DNA of 64,000 nucleotides from Lateolabrax maculatus (GCA_031216445.1 CM062214.1:15096001-15160000), one strand, 5' to 3'. Shown: positions 26,701 through 39,978, numbered from the stretch's first letter. Notes: generated from the letters alone by a model not told the origin. Numbers and translations: made by a program.

Positions 26701-29700
26701 TTTATGGGACGTCTGGTTATTACGCTGTTTAGAATTGAGCTGCTCTGACCGGACTACTAGTCGCTCCTTTGCTTTAAGCTTTTCTCTATCCGCTGGTATT
26801 GGTGGATTTGTCTGTCCTGGTCTCACAGCTTTCTCCGCTAATTTGAGTTTTTGCTTCTTTGCTGATCTCAACTTTCCTTTTCGTTTTATCTGTTCCACTT
26901 TTTTAACCCTGCCCTCTAGTTTTAACTCTGTCCGGTTCTGTTGGAGGTGCAGGTGATGTTTTGAGGCTTGTGATGGCACTGACTGCAGAGGCTCAGCTGG
27001 TCTCTGTGGCTCCGGCTGAGGCCGTGGGACACTGTCTTTCCCTTGCCTCCTCTGCAACTCATCTATGTGCAGTCTTGTGTCAGAGGTGTTCTTCAGCGTG
27101 TTGTTAGTTTCTTGCTTGACTAAGGAGAAGAGTTTGCGCCTGCGTTTCTGAACATAATCATCATAATCATCACCATAGTCCGGAAAAAGGGCGTTATCTA
27201 TCTGGTCCGGCCTGGCATTGTCATCCTCCTCATCTAGCACTGCTTTCCTACCCTGGAAATCAAAATCTAATTTGCCAGAAGCAGAGACACAAAGAATTAG
27301 TGTAACGGACAAACAATACATTTTTTTATTTATTTTATTTTTTTAAAAGAGAAGGGAACAACATACCTCTGCCAGCCTGTCCTTTTTCTTGCTTATTAAG
27401 ACGGTCTAGTCTCATGTATCTAGAGAAACCAAACCTGAAGACAAGAGGACAAAACACAAAATTTAGATAAAGTAAATTTACTGTAACGTTAAGATCACAA
27501 ATTAGTTTTCAGATGGTGGAAAAAAAAAAACGCTTTCTTCCTCTGCTGTGTAAAAGATTCTCAATAGCAGCCTCTGTTGGTAATATTGTAAACCTAATTT
27601 TGCTCTGTCCTATTGTACAGTATGTATTTCTAAATTGTGAAGTCTCACATCTTCATGTAGTAGGGGCTCTCTGGGTAGAAGCAGCTGTTCTCTGTCTCCA
27701 TGTGTGTGAGTCTGGTGTAGTCATTGGGGTAGATGGAGGACATGTGGACCTGGAGAGATGAAACAAAATTACATGCTGTTAAAGTTTTGAGAGCTTACTG
27801 GTTAATCATGAGATCTTGTATAACAAGGGTTATCCCTGATCTTCACGGATCAAACAGATGTGTGCAGAGAACATACTGCATGTATATTTTGGATTTACAC
27901 CAGATTTCAGAATTGATGTGAATTAAAGTTCACATTTGAATAATTTACAAATTAAAATATGACCTAATTTAAAGAAATGATTTACTACTTAGGGAAAGAT
28001 AATTATTTGCTTTCTTGCTGCGAATTAGTTGAGAAGCTCAACATCACTCTTGTATCTGTCTGTTACACAAAAAGTAGGGAAATATGTGTCCATACGTATT
28101 TCTCTTTTATTTAGTGTAAGACTAAATTACAACTATATTTGAATGACAATCGGATGACAGTTGGGTTGGATTGGGTTGTTTTTTTTATGTTGCCTAAGGG
28201 GAGATGCCACTGCAAATTAATTTGGATCAAACACCATGCCCACACAGTTCTGATGAAGCAGATCAGCAGTTTATGAGTGTTACACTGTTACACAATTATA
28301 CCAATAGTTTTTTTGTTGTCGCTTATTTAGTCATACATTTTTCATGTTATAGAGAAATACTTGAGATTTAAAACCATGTTTTCAGGGGCTCCAACAATGG
28401 AGTTTTACAAGAAACAGTCTCTGAACTGGTTTGATTACGTCAAACACAGTACTTGAATAACCTGTTGGGTAGTTTAATTTAGAAGAAAACATATTTTATA
28501 AGCTCTTAATATGTTTTGTGTGCAAAAGTCTTAATTTGTAAAGTAACTAGCAACTAAAGCTGTGAAATAATTTGTACTGAAGTTAATAGTACAATATTTC
28601 CCTCTGAAATATATTGGAATAGAAGTAGAGATTGGCATGAAAATAACTAATAACTGAAGTAAAGTACCTCAAATCAGTACTAAAGTATAGTATTTCAATA
28701 GATGTACTTAGTTATATTCCACCACTGAGGTTATCTGAGCTCAGAGCACAGAGATTGGAAACAGGGGGAAACAGCTAGCCTGGCTCTGCCCAAAGGTACA
28801 AAAACTCCCCTACCAGCTCCTCTGAAACTCACTAATTAACACGTTATATCTTGTTTGTTTAAACCAAAGGATACCGAAGTGTTAAAACGACTGGCTGTGG
28901 TCTTTTTGGGGTTATGTGCAGGACTATTTCTTAGATAGTGACATCCTGAAGTCGTGTCGTCACTATGGGGTTGCCAGGCAACCAGCAGAGTCTCCAGGAA
29001 GTCACTAAAAAGTGACTAATAATGAGACTTCGGTAATATAAGCTGTACAATCAACTGAGAGAAGTCAGAAACCGTGCTACTGAATGTATTTTTCATGGGT
29101 TCAGCATGTCTTGATTCCCTTTAAATTGGTCCTCAGAATGCATGTGTATGTATTAGATTCCTCAACTAGACTCAACAACACTTCACAGGACAATAGGTAC
29201 AACTTACAAACAGAACAAGAGAGGGCCATGAACTATGTAAAAAGCTTCCTCTATCAGTCTGGGGCAACATAAACAGGAAAAATAGTTTCCTTGTCTTGTT
29301 ATCGTCTTCAATAACATGGTTCTCTAATTCAAATACTGTATTCAGGAACTTTTTTAAAGAGCTCTGAATAATGCCTGATAATGTGAGCTGTAGGTGGAGT
29401 AAACAAGCTATATAAACACATACAAACTGCAGTCCTTGGTAGCGGAGCAGAGGAAAGTCCTTTATCGTGTAGCTGGGGTTGTACGAGCAGTCAGGCAGAA
29501 CACCTTGTAGGAACTTGCTGTCTATCAAAGGAACTGCAAACAAACACATATAACACATTTGAGACAATATTACTTTGTGCATTCAGTAGGAGGAAATAAA
29601 TTGACTAAAATTTACATCTGGGATGGTAGGAAATGGAGGATGGATTAATCTATACAGCAACAGAGTGACGTCTCTTACCTTGGTAGAGAGTGTCTCGCCG

Positions 29701-30816
29701 GTCTTCCCTTAGCATGTCTGCAGCTGCACTGTGCTGTTTTGGGGAGGTGTGTTGGTGGCTTGCAGCCGTCTGTGGTATGTGGGCAACGTCACTCATTAAC
29801 AAGGCAGACTCATCTATGAGATGAAGCCACAAGGCATTAGAATAAGAGAAGCGCTTTGCATTTACTGTGCAACAAAACCACTGAGTTCATTTGCAGGTTT
29901 GAACACCCTTGTAGAATAATAAAAGCAAACAGTCTTGAATTATGAGACACTGTGTGATGGAGATTTACCCTGAGCTCTAGACTAATAAAGATTCACTGAG
30001 TGAAGTTTTTTTTTTTTTCTTAGGCAGCAGGGATGATGTGTCGTTTTGTGTACTTACTAACATAGAGGGAGATGTGACTGGATTCAATAACCATGAACTT
30101 TAAGTCTTGGTCCAGGAGCTGCCACTGTGTGAAAACAAACGCAAAGAACTGCATGTCTCTTCCACTTAAATACTTACATTACACATGAAAATGAGCACAG
30201 ACCAGACATGAGAGTTGGAACCAATGAAAGGATACAAAAGACTAAGGAGAGAACAATTTCTATGACTGCTGACTCCAACTACTTACTGCCACCTCCACAT
30301 GGTCAGTTCCTTTGTTGTTTTGCTTGTGGATAACTTCAAAAAAGTACCTCCTCTGAGTGGACAGCCTGTCAGACAGTAAAAGTGCATAGTCAGTGCTACA
30401 TTATAGTCAATAGCGTCTCCAAGGAAATGTAACCTTAAGTGCAGATTTGTGTAGGTCCTGGTTGGCTTTACTGGTCTGAGGTCGCAGCAGCTCCCAAGAT
30501 CAGATACGAATCTGTGTATTAGTCTCTGTCCTGTGGGGTCTCTTGAGGATAATCGAGCAGATAATATACATTTTTATCTATAAGTTAGGCCAATTTACAA
30601 ATATTGTGTGTTGAGACTGATTAAACTATAATCACTGGCAACATCCGTATGTAACCCCTAAACAGTACTGCCTAATTTGAATTATTTTGAGTTCCTTCTG
30701 TTTACTTTTGCTGTACCAGGCAATACAACAACTACTACTACTACTACTACTACTATTACAACTAATAATAATAATAATAATAATAATAAAAATAATAATA
30801 ATAATTTACTACTTTA

Positions 30817-30899
<83 letters not shown>

Positions 30900-33260
30900 T
30901 GTATTCAACACAATTTTTAAAATCCAAATAATCGGTGCAAAAAGGGCACTAGGCATCAGAATCGGGTTTATTGCCATGTAGGTTTTCACATACAAGGAAT
31001 TTGCTGCAGTGTATTGGTGCGTAACAACAAAACAAAAAGTAGATACACTAAGCATTGACTTTATTTGCTGATATTTAAATTGTCTGTTCATGGTGGCAAC
31101 TCACCAAACCTTTGTTGCTTGCAAAATGTCCTGGTGGTTGTAAACCACAACCACATGATGTGACAAAGCAGCACCTCTGTCATAACAGTAACGTTACATT
31201 TTATCTGTATCGACAATTCTAAGTTTGTTTCCCAGAAGGGCACATACATTTTTACATAGACGTGCTTATGTTTGGGTTACTAGATTAGAGGTGCTTACAA
31301 TTAGGCATTGGTTTAGTGTGATTAAATGGGTACTCCTGGAATTTAGTTTTGCACTTCTATAAAAGGCAGGGGTATTGCAAAAGACAGATTAAAAAAAGAA
31401 TAGTCCATATTGGTGTGGCAGAGGCTGTAATATCTTGACTTTTATTCCCTAGTATGGTTCAAAATCTTAAATTATATTAGATATTTGGAGACAAACTGAC
31501 TTTCTCAATCATCTTAATACTATGAGGCATGGGGTCCTATATAAACACAAGATTTTTTGGTTAAGTTAAGATAGGGTTGTTTTTATTGACAGGTTTCTGT
31601 CTCGTATACGCGCTCATCTCATATATCTGTCGACAGACCAGAATTTCAACTATATTTGAATGACAATCGGATGACAGTTGGGTTGGGTTGGGTTGTTTTT
31701 TTTATGTTGCCTAAGGGGAGATGCCACTGCAAATTAATTTGGATCAAACACCATGCCCACACAGTTCTGATGAAGCAGATCAGCAGTTTATGAGTGTTAC
31801 ACTGTTACACAATTATACCAATACTTTTTTTGTTGTTGCTTATTTAGTCATACATTTTTCATGTTACAGAGAAATACTTGAGATTTAAAACCATGTTTTC
31901 AGGGGCTCCAACAACGGAGTTTTGCAAGAAACAGTCTCTGAACTGGTTTGATTACAGCAAACACAGTACATTACTGTATGTTCATGATATCATTAGCTGT
32001 TAATGTGATCAAATGTACTCTGGTGTCATCTCACCAAACTGGTTTGGAGGTCTGACTTGCATACTTCTCAAACTCGCCAGGGGCTGTCCACTCTATGCCA
32101 GTCTATAAAAAGAAAACCCACATGGAAACCAATATTACAAAAGACAAGTATGAAGATGTAACCCTCCGGAGCTTGAGAATATGACAAAAACGCGTACCGT
32201 GCCAACCCATGCCAATAACTGCAGGTTGAGGGGAGAGTCATCTGTGCTGAGCCAAAATTCAGAGTTGTCATCAGAGCTCACAGCAAACACAAACTCTCCT
32301 GAGAAACAGGAAGAAAAAAGGAGACAAAATGATAATGCAAAAGATCGAGGGAGAGATATGGAGAGAGATGTATTGCATGCATGTACTACTCAGTGTGGTA
32401 AAAGGCAGGAACGGGATGAAAAAGTACATGTTGTACCGTCAGTGTACGGATGTAGAAAACCGAATATCCTGAGCCCATAGTTTGTCCACTGAGGGGAGAT
32501 GGCCAGCTTCTGCACTGTAGTCCTGGACTGAGAGAGCGAGGAAAGGGAAACACAGAAAATGCCATGATGTTTACTCAAAGGGAGACTACATCTTGAGTCC
32601 AGGAACATGTGGATTTAGCATGTGGATGTAGAATGCACCTGTGTGTGTGTGTGTGTGTGTTTGCCTAAACTTGTGCACAGGGGTGTCTTTGCCACATAAA
32701 ACACATCAATCAGCTGAACAATTACGGAATTATCTGTTAAAAACCATCTATGAGGAGGTGATAAATGATAACTGTATGTCACAGCCTAATCTTGATAATG
32801 TTATCATTTGGTGTAAAACTAAATGTGAAAAAGTTTCCACCCCAAATGAGATATACATCATCTAAATCAACAAGGAGAAAAAAAAACATCCTCATCTCCG
32901 TGTAAAAGACATCACAGGTTTTGAGTTTAGTGTGTTAGCATGGTAAAATTTGCTAATTAGTTTTGATCACAAAATACAGCTGAGGCTGAAGAGAATGTTA
33001 TTAGGGGTCATAAACCAAAATATTGGTTAATATATAAACAAACTGAAATCTTGACTTGGTGATTGCACTTAATGAACAGCTAAATTTAGAAAAGCTATAT
33101 TTATTATAATTCATTGTGAGAGGAGCTTGGATGTGTGTACCAAATTAAATAGCAATCCATCCAATAGTTTGCGTAACATTTCACTCAAAACTACAAATGT
33201 CAACCTTATGGTGGTGCTAGAGGAAAAGTCAGTAGGATTCATCTACTGGGGATCATAAAT

Positions 33261-33326
<66 letters not shown>

Positions 33327-36300
33327 TAACGGTTTGTGGAAATCCACCCAATAGTTACTGGGATATTTCAGTCAGTGGACTGCCATGCCATACCCAGAGA
33401 AATGTTTGTAGTGTGGCTAAAAATGTAAATTATACATTTTGAACAATCATTAATATTTTTAATTAATAATTAATGACAACTGGGTGAACTCAGATAAGGG
33501 TTTAACTCACATGAGGATACAGTGGGTAGTGCAGGTTCCTGCTGAGGTCTGCTGTAGAACTGCCACACCAGTCCTCAAAGACATGCAGATTGGCCTGTCC
33601 CTTATACTGCAGGAAGAACAGAGAGGGCGGTGAGCATGCGGGGAACACTCTGGTGTTTGTGCTGCGGTTAATCAGCAGTGGAGCAATTAACCATCTGGCC
33701 CCTGTACTTAGCAAACTAAAACCAACGAATACAGACTTCCTTAGCTACCACTTGACAATACAATGAAAGGCCGACTGGTTCAACTGTCACCCGATTCCTT
33801 TTATCCACCCCTCTTCCTGTGTACACAGACCCAAATTATAACAATTCTACCTTACCTCTAATGGCATCTAGCAGATGGTTGAGTTTTTCTACATAACAAA
33901 ATTCTCTTCAACTCCACTGAATTAAAGTCAGATATATCAAAACTCCCTGCAAAATAATAAAACAAAAACTATTTTTTATGAGTAAATAGGCGCTATTTGT
34001 AATTTGGGTAAACTGATCCTTTACATGATATATATTTATACACAAAAGGGGTGGATTACAGGAATTGGGTGACAATGGAAACCACTGTCAAATTTCAATG
34101 AAAGTCTGTAAGAAACACTGGGACACACACACACACGCAACACAGCTGAGTTTCAGCAGAGGCCCAGATGTCCTGTAAACATACACCTGTGTGACACCTG
34201 CCAAAGAGGCCATGTTATCTGATCTGTGTGTGCTGATTGCAGCCCAAGGGCAGAATAACGCAGGTAAGAGCCAAAGCCTCAGTATTGCTAATCCAGTGCT
34301 TCATTAGATTTCATTGGATGGTCAAGCCAAACCCTCTGCTGTCATCAGCACAGTTAGTTAAATGTAAGCATGATCCGGGCTCTGAGCTCCAGACAAAAGG
34401 CTGTAAAATAATGACTCAAAAAGCTTCACAGGCTGTGGGTAGCTTGTAATCATTTAACAAGCTTCTTTCCCTCTGTTTTCCCCCTCTGTGATCAAAGGCC
34501 ACTTGGCTGGGAGTCTGAGGAGCTCATTTGCCGTCAAGCTCAGTCACATTTATGCTGCACATTTTTTCCTCTTTCTGTCCCTTCCAATCAGTCGAGTCCT
34601 AAATCTGTAAAAGTTGTGACATTTAATAGGCTATAATAAACTCATCATGTTGTAAGAATTCATCTTGACTTGTACTGTATAAATACTGGAACATAAAGTC
34701 GTAAGAACCTTCTGAACTTTGCACATCATAATATTAGTTAGTTATAGGAGATATAAATATGGATAAAATCTTCTATAATACTAATTTTACATTGTAATAT
34801 TGATACTAATAATGTAGAGCTGCAACAATACGGTAGATAATTTGGCAGATAATTAATTTATTGATCTTAATAATGAATTGCTAAAGTCATTTTTCAAGAA
34901 AAAATCCCCTCATTACAGCTTCACAATTGATCAATTAATAGAGAAAAAAATGCAGAACTAAAATCATGATTTAGTCACTTTTCCGGTAATTAAATTGAAA
35001 TAAACAGGTGGCAATGCTTGTTTTTGGCTAATTCAATTAAGTAAATACCTGAAGAAATGAAGGTGAATCCAATATTGTTGTAAACCATAAATTTTGAGAG
35101 ATATTACAAGGACATCTTCCCAGGCATACAACAGTATAAAAATGTCTGACAGTCTGTAAATCAGCTGGTTATAAGATTAATTTTAGAGTTTAAACAACAT
35201 CTAACCAATAACTCTCAGGGCACCCGTACAAACATGATCACTGGGACTATTACAATGCTTATGTAAAGTTTGGTTACACTGCTCTGAAGAGCCAGACACA
35301 GCAACAGCTTCCCCCAAACATGAAATATGAGGTGCAAGCAACTGGCCAAAGCATAGCGCTGCTTAATATAGTGGAAATATGACAACCCTCATACAGAGCA
35401 TTGGAAGCTTCTGGAGCAGACTCTGTTGCAGGAAATATAGTGTACACACAGTGTACAAATGCACTGTGGTGGGAGGGAATTGGGCAGGCCTAGGCAGGTT
35501 ATTCAGAGTTCAGAAGAGGTGAGACAGAGTGTTTAAGCATGCGGCCAGTGTGGACACACAAACCTCTGGTTTCCAGGTTTGTGGAGTGTAGCTGGAGCTC
35601 CAAGAACCTGAATCCTGCACAGAGTCCTGTTGATGGTCCTTTCTGACCTGAATACACACACATTAAAATAACTGACTTTAGCTTGTGTCCCTCAACCCCT
35701 CCCTGTACAAACTCACACCCTTGCATCACCTTATTTTCTATTACCACTTCTTTTTCCATGCACCGTCCTTACCCTTTCGTCAAACATGGCTCTCCTCCAA
35801 CTGTTGCCGTCGGCGTCAGGATTCCTACCTGAGGAAATGGTTGAAACAAATCAGAGCGGCACAGGGGTGACAGGCAAAATATGCAGCAACTATGCACAAG
35901 TAGGCAACACTGTCAAGTAGTCTCATCTACTGGTCTGAAAGAGATTTGCGATTACCCCAGGAGGTGGAGCCAGTTGTTATTCTTGTACTGGCTTCCTGAC
36001 TTTGCATTCAAACTAAATGTACTCTAATCCCAAAATAGTGTGTGGCTGTATCTGCTTCTAATGGTTGGGGGCATAAGAAAATCAGTGTAGAGAGAGGGAA
36101 ACACACATGTATATGTACTCTTTTAAATAGTCACCCTGAATCTCAAACAGTGCTGCTGGCACAGACAATGCTCTGCCGCAACCACACTCCTCCCATCTCA
36201 CCCAAAGTCATAAGTCTAACTTGTTTGATAACTTCCGTGATATTGCGTCACATACTACAGGTGTTACCAGATTTCCAGTCTTCCTTATGCCAGATGCTTT

Positions 36301-39300
36301 TTCAACCATTTCTTGTGGGCTTACGTTGCATGAACAATGAAGCCCAGTGTCCCAACGGAGTCCCACCCACTCCCTGTTCCAATTTAATGCTGATGACCAC
36401 TGAATGTAACTCATCTCAGTCACAGCCCTCAGTGAGCTGCTGTGGCACTTCTCTGTTGGCAAAAGTCTCTGGCACTCTAGCAGAGTCAATGAAATATTAT
36501 TCCTTCTAACATCTTCCATCATCTTTCAAATTATAGCGTAGTGGGTAGTTTAAAAGAGGGCTTCAGTGTTTGTTTTTTATGAGCTTGTGGTGTCAGTGAG
36601 TGAATTGGGGTTACGGTGCTTGAGGACTCAGTCTGTCATTATCACCAGGGTGGAGATCTCCAAACACACACCCAAGAGACGCTGTAACACAAATAATTCT
36701 AGAGTGGCGGTAAAGAAAAGCAAGGGAGGACTATTTTTATCTCCATCTGCACTCATCCAGTCTCCCCACTTACCCTTCTTCTGTTGCTTTTTCATCCCAG
36801 TATCCACTACAGCACTGATAATGCAGTGCATTTGTTTTGGTTTTTAATCAATTTTGTCACCCAATTCAGTCATTTCAAAATGACTGTCAATACTTGTGTT
36901 TGGTGTAATTCAACGCTGAAACGTTTCAGCTGAAATTGCTGCAGGGCTTTACAGGCTTTCAGCCCCCACAAAGGGTACAAAGATTACATTTAAACAACAA
37001 AGGGACTGAAGCTATTGTATTAATGTGACATTTTGGTTTGTTCTGTCTATTTTGGACACTCTACTCCAGGTTTTGCACAGCTACTCTCCTGACACATGCA
37101 AACCACTGTAGCACTTGTATGTAGATTTTAGGTGAGAGGCTATGTAAAACAGTTTACACAGTCAAACATGCAGTATGGTAAACAGTTGTGGGGAAGTAGC
37201 ATACTGCAGACAACGTAATGCTAGAAAGTCTTTCCCAGGAAGCATTACCATTAGCATCTTATCATTAACTCAGCAACTTTTGCTTCACTACCAAAGGATT
37301 ACTCAAATTTGTGTCTAGCAGAAAGGATAACCACATAAAAACCACCCACAGACACGGGCAGACATTTCTCCGTCGGGACATTTATTAACTGCAGCACTTC
37401 ATACGTTATCTATGTTCTTAAGTGCGCGTGTGACCTACATGTGGGAAAAACAAGCCATCCCTTAAAGACCCATATCTGCAGAGCCAAGCCTAAAAGCACT
37501 CCACTGGTAACCTGTGTTGACAGTCTTAACCATTTAGTTTCTTCTCTACAGCTTATAAGTGATGAACGTGTTCCTGCTCTGCTGCACAGGAGGAAACCGG
37601 AAAAATAAACATTTGCGGTGGGAATGCTTTTGAGGTTTTTAGTTTGGACACATTGAGCCCAAGTTTATAATGAAGACTGTGAACTTTGTTCTTTTTTTAG
37701 ATTAACAATTCCTAATGTTGGATACTCTGAGGGGCCATATAGTCATCATGTAGTTTTGTGATGACATGGACTGATGTATTAAATCCTCTCTAATGCTCCT
37801 TTTTAGTTTTGGGTCTTTTATTTTTATATTAAGGTTCACGCAGGCTGATTGTAGGATATTGGTGTAGGAGCACAAGGTACAGTGACTTAACAAAGAGCAA
37901 ATAAAGCCTGTGTGTAAACATGTCATTATAGTTTATGACGTCCTCTGACAAAGATCTGCACACTGAATCGCTATCTGTAACCCAGCCATTTTCTGTTTAT
38001 AGTTTATATGTGATGTTTTAGGGTGAGAAATATTTTTAAATGTAAATTATATCAACAGAAATAATCCATCAAGAATTAAAAGTCCAACACCTTTTCATTT
38101 TATCCCTGCAATTTTCATAAAGCTGGATGGGGTTACCGACAAACTTAGGCAATAAAGTCTGTGGTATGTGGCACTGGTCCATGCAATGTACATGTCCCTA
38201 TAAAATAAACCTAAATGTCATGTAAGAAGAAAATCTAAATAAAACTGGGATTCCAATCAAGTTACACATAAGCACGCATGTTATATCACTTCAAAAAAAG
38301 CTTGTTTCCGCTCATTGACTGGGTGTAATGACATCAAACTAGCTTTCACAATTCTTGAATGAACATTTCCTGTGCACTTTGTGACACCTTGAGATGTCCT
38401 TTGTCACCACAAACCCAAAGAAAAATGCTGACAGCATATTTGTATGTGCCCAACCCCACCTGCCATTCTTCTATGACACATTTAGATCTTCACATTGCTG
38501 TTTGAAGGCTATGTAGAGTCCTTCCCTTAAGAGAAGTCCCACTGTGACGAGGGGGCTACAGCCCAGGAATGTGTAGATAGGCGAGCCCTGTAATGTGGGT
38601 CTCGGCATGTGTTTACACGTCAGGCTTTGTTCTAAGTGTGTGTGTGTGTGTGTCATGTTTTTTTATGTTCTCTCCTGTGTGCAGACACCAACCCGACTAT
38701 TTTCACTGTTTTGATTTCCACCCAGTGTGGTGACACCCCGATGTCATACTTGGGTGTGAGTGCAACTCAACAGATGGTAAGATGAGGTGTAAATAAGGTA
38801 AAGGGCAGGAAGTTTGGTTACCAAGTGTGAGACGAGACTTCCCTCAAAGTGTCAACCTGCAATATGACCCCCCCTCTATTTCTCACTTTAAAAACACATA
38901 CACACACTGCTCCATCTCTTTAAATCGACCTGCTGGTTCACCTGCTGTGGGCTCATGTTTCTTGTGCAAAGGCATCTAGCACATTTCAAAAAAACAAAAG
39001 TAAAAGTAGAAAAATATGATAAATATAGTCCCGTTAATGCTCACATAGACCTTGACAGACCTCATGAAGAAACTCTGTGGTACTTAATACTGCATTCTGC
39101 ATTGACAGTTATCTAAACATGTTATACTTTCGCCAGAACAATACAAAACCTGTGTAAACTGTAATCCAATACAACAGTCCAGCAGCAAATAGTACTTTTG
39201 TGTCATTTGAAATAGTAACTTAGGTTAGTTAGTTATAATTTTATTGTTCACAACGTGGAAAATTGTCTTTTCAGCATTAAAGATTGTTGCTGACGCTGTG

Positions 39301-39978
39301 TCAGAGAGGTAATGATTTAGCCCAGTGGTAATAATGGTCATTGAAGCTGAACACTGTTGTAAGAGGTTTCTAAGATATGTGCTGCTGTATATTTATAAAG
39401 AAAAGCACTTTGGAAACAACGCAGCCCTGTTCAACGCCACTATAAAAGTACACCTTCAAACACGAGCCACAGAAACAAGTGAAAACACAAACATGTAAAG
39501 AGCTAGACTCAACACAAAGCCAAACCTTAACCAAGGGAGGTATCTCATTGTTAACACCGTTTCTGCTTTTCTGGTCACTCGGCGTGTGGTCAGGATGTTG
39601 CACTTGTCATACCTATAGCTGCGTAACGCCATCAATGTTTCAGCAGCCTAGTCCTTCTGCAAGTGTATGTCTTGTTTTTTTTGTTGCATGCTCACTTTCC
39701 ATGATTAGGCTGCTGTATCAGTTACAGGTTGTTTACTAGATCTAATCGAAATGATGCATCACTTTTTAAAAAAAAAAAAAAAAAAAAAGTTTAAAGGCCA
39801 AACACTTGTTGAGTCCGGACAGGCGACCGCAAAAAAACTCACCGGTGTCGCTGCTCCACGCTTTCGCAGCGACCATCTCATGGTAGACGGCCACAAGTCC
39901 GACCAGCAGAATCGCCCCGAACAGAAGATATCTGCCGTTGCGCCGCAGTTTCTTCAAGGGGAAAAACGCCGCAATCAT
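20756..39978 (-). CDS. b4galnt3: Beta-1,4-N-acetylgalactosaminyltransferase 3 (LacdiNAc synthase)
   Basis: Twenty coding exons, phases all consistent, 1101 aa: 39843-39978, 35773-35828, 35564-35647, 33511-33606, 32437-32527, 32198-32298, 32035-32102, 30287-30365, 30058-30124, 29679-29813, 29424-29533, 27649-27749, 27367-27434, 26033-27266, 24843-25102, 23418-23571, 23247-23319, 22979-23132, 21710-21836, 20756-20867. A short basic tail (MIAAFFPLKKLRRNGR) and one membrane anchor (YLLFGAILLVGLVAVYH) make a type II Golgi protein. A PA14 domain follows (about 93-260: HVFEDWCGSS, TGIEWTAPGEFEKYASQ). Exon 14 adds 410 codons of charged, probably disordered sequence. The catalytic CHGN-type fold (about 810-1101) has FLCDLHIHFPP as the DxD-like motif, NRWGGEDWELLDR and FFHHYHSKRGMWNRQ. 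Family enzymes transfer GalNAc to terminal GlcNAc. B4GALNT4 is the alternative paralogue; linkage to fkbp4 favours B4GALNT3. Confidence 0.93.
25560..25790 (+). repeat. Fish dispersed repeat (GGGCTGCAAC family)
   Basis: gtagggctgcaactgacgat, then ttattttaattactgatta and agtttataaaatataaaagg, match the start of the repeat also present near 8230 and 34813. It lies in the b4galnt3 intron between exons 14 and 15. Ends are approximate. Confidence 0.6.
28130..28452 (+). repeat. 323-bp direct duplication, copy 1
   Basis: It begins caactatatttgaatgacaa and ends gattacgtcaaacacagtac, in the b4galnt3 intron between exons 11 and 12. By eye it differs from copy 2 (31647-31969) at only about 8-9 positions and is the same length. 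No terminal inverted repeats or coding capacity were seen. Confidence 0.9.
28555..28730 (+). repeat. Fish dispersed repeat (AAGTACCTCAAA / TTCCACCACTG family)
   Basis: It contains agtacaatatttccctctga, ggaatagaagtagagattgg, aagtaaagtacctcaaatca and ttatattccaccactgagg. I recognise this as an abundant teleost repeat ending in TTCCACCACTG. It lies just downstream of duplication copy 1 in the same intron. Confidence 0.6.
30727..30897. repeat. Compound trinucleotide microsatellite (ACT)n-(AAT)n-(ATT)n-(AAT)n
   Basis: Runs of act, aat, att and again aat are nearly uninterrupted for about 170 bp in the b4galnt3 intron between exons 7 and 8. The central ATT and AAT runs are complementary and could form a long hairpin. 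The apparent open frames here are low-complexity artefacts. Confidence 0.95.
30950..31035 (-). repeat. Dispersed fish repeat tail (GGTTTATTGCCA family)
   Basis: atcagaatcgggtttattgc, catgtaggttttcacataca and aggaatttgctgcagtgta resemble a repeat tail common in teleost genomes. It lies directly beside the trinucleotide microsatellite, which may have grown from its simple-repeat end. Confidence 0.5.
31647..31969 (+). repeat. 323-bp direct duplication, copy 2
   Basis: Same orientation and length as copy 1, in the b4galnt3 intron between exons 7 and 8. Similarity stops abruptly at both ends (gaattt before; attactgta after), so the unit is sharply bounded. Confidence 0.9.
33060..33425 (-). repeat. 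Fish dispersed repeat with internal (AT)n expansion
   Basis: caatccatccaatagttt, acatttcactcaaaactaca, aatgtcaaccttatggtggt, gctagaggaaaagtcagtag and gattcatctactgggga lead into about 58 bp of uninterrupted AT (about 33262-33320), followed by ggatatttcagtcagtggac. This is the reverse-orientation form of the family at 13840-14180, interrupted by the AT expansion. Confidence 0.65.
34813..34995 (+). repeat. Fish dispersed repeat (GAGCTGCAAC family), diverged
   Basis: agagctgcaacaatacggta, then agataattaatttattgatc and cattacagcttcacaattga, share the start and AT-rich layout of the copies near 8230 and 25560. It lies in the b4galnt3 intron between exons 3 and 4. Weakly supported because of divergence. 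Confidence 0.4.
35829..39842. other. b4galnt3: b4galnt3 intron 1 (4.0 kb)
   Basis: Joins exon 1 (phase 1) to the RNPDADGNSWRRAMFDER exon. Apart from the Penelope-like remnant, a short GTGT run near 38637 and an A-tract at 39768-39789 next to exon 1, nothing coding was recognised. Confidence 0.7.
37330..37690 (+). mobile_element. Degenerate Penelope-like element remnant (GIY-YIG endonuclease end)
   Basis: In b4galnt3 intron 1 the plus strand encodes, without a start codon, TSYVIYVLKCACDLHVGKTS followed by HPLKTHICRAK. This has the spacing of the Y-V-Y ... C-x-C ... Y-V-G-K-T-x-R-x-L-K GIY-YIG motif at the C-terminus of Penelope-like retroelements. About 200 nt further on, in a shifted frame with stops, FSLDTLSPSL corresponds to the usual FWIxxLxTLxPxGLN end. 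Frameshifts and stops show that it is long dead. It is about 360 bp; no reverse transcriptase part was seen. Confidence 0.55.

Noticed and set aside
30677..30931. Open frame made of Thr, Asn and Ile runs
   Set aside because: It is a translation of the trinucleotide microsatellite only.
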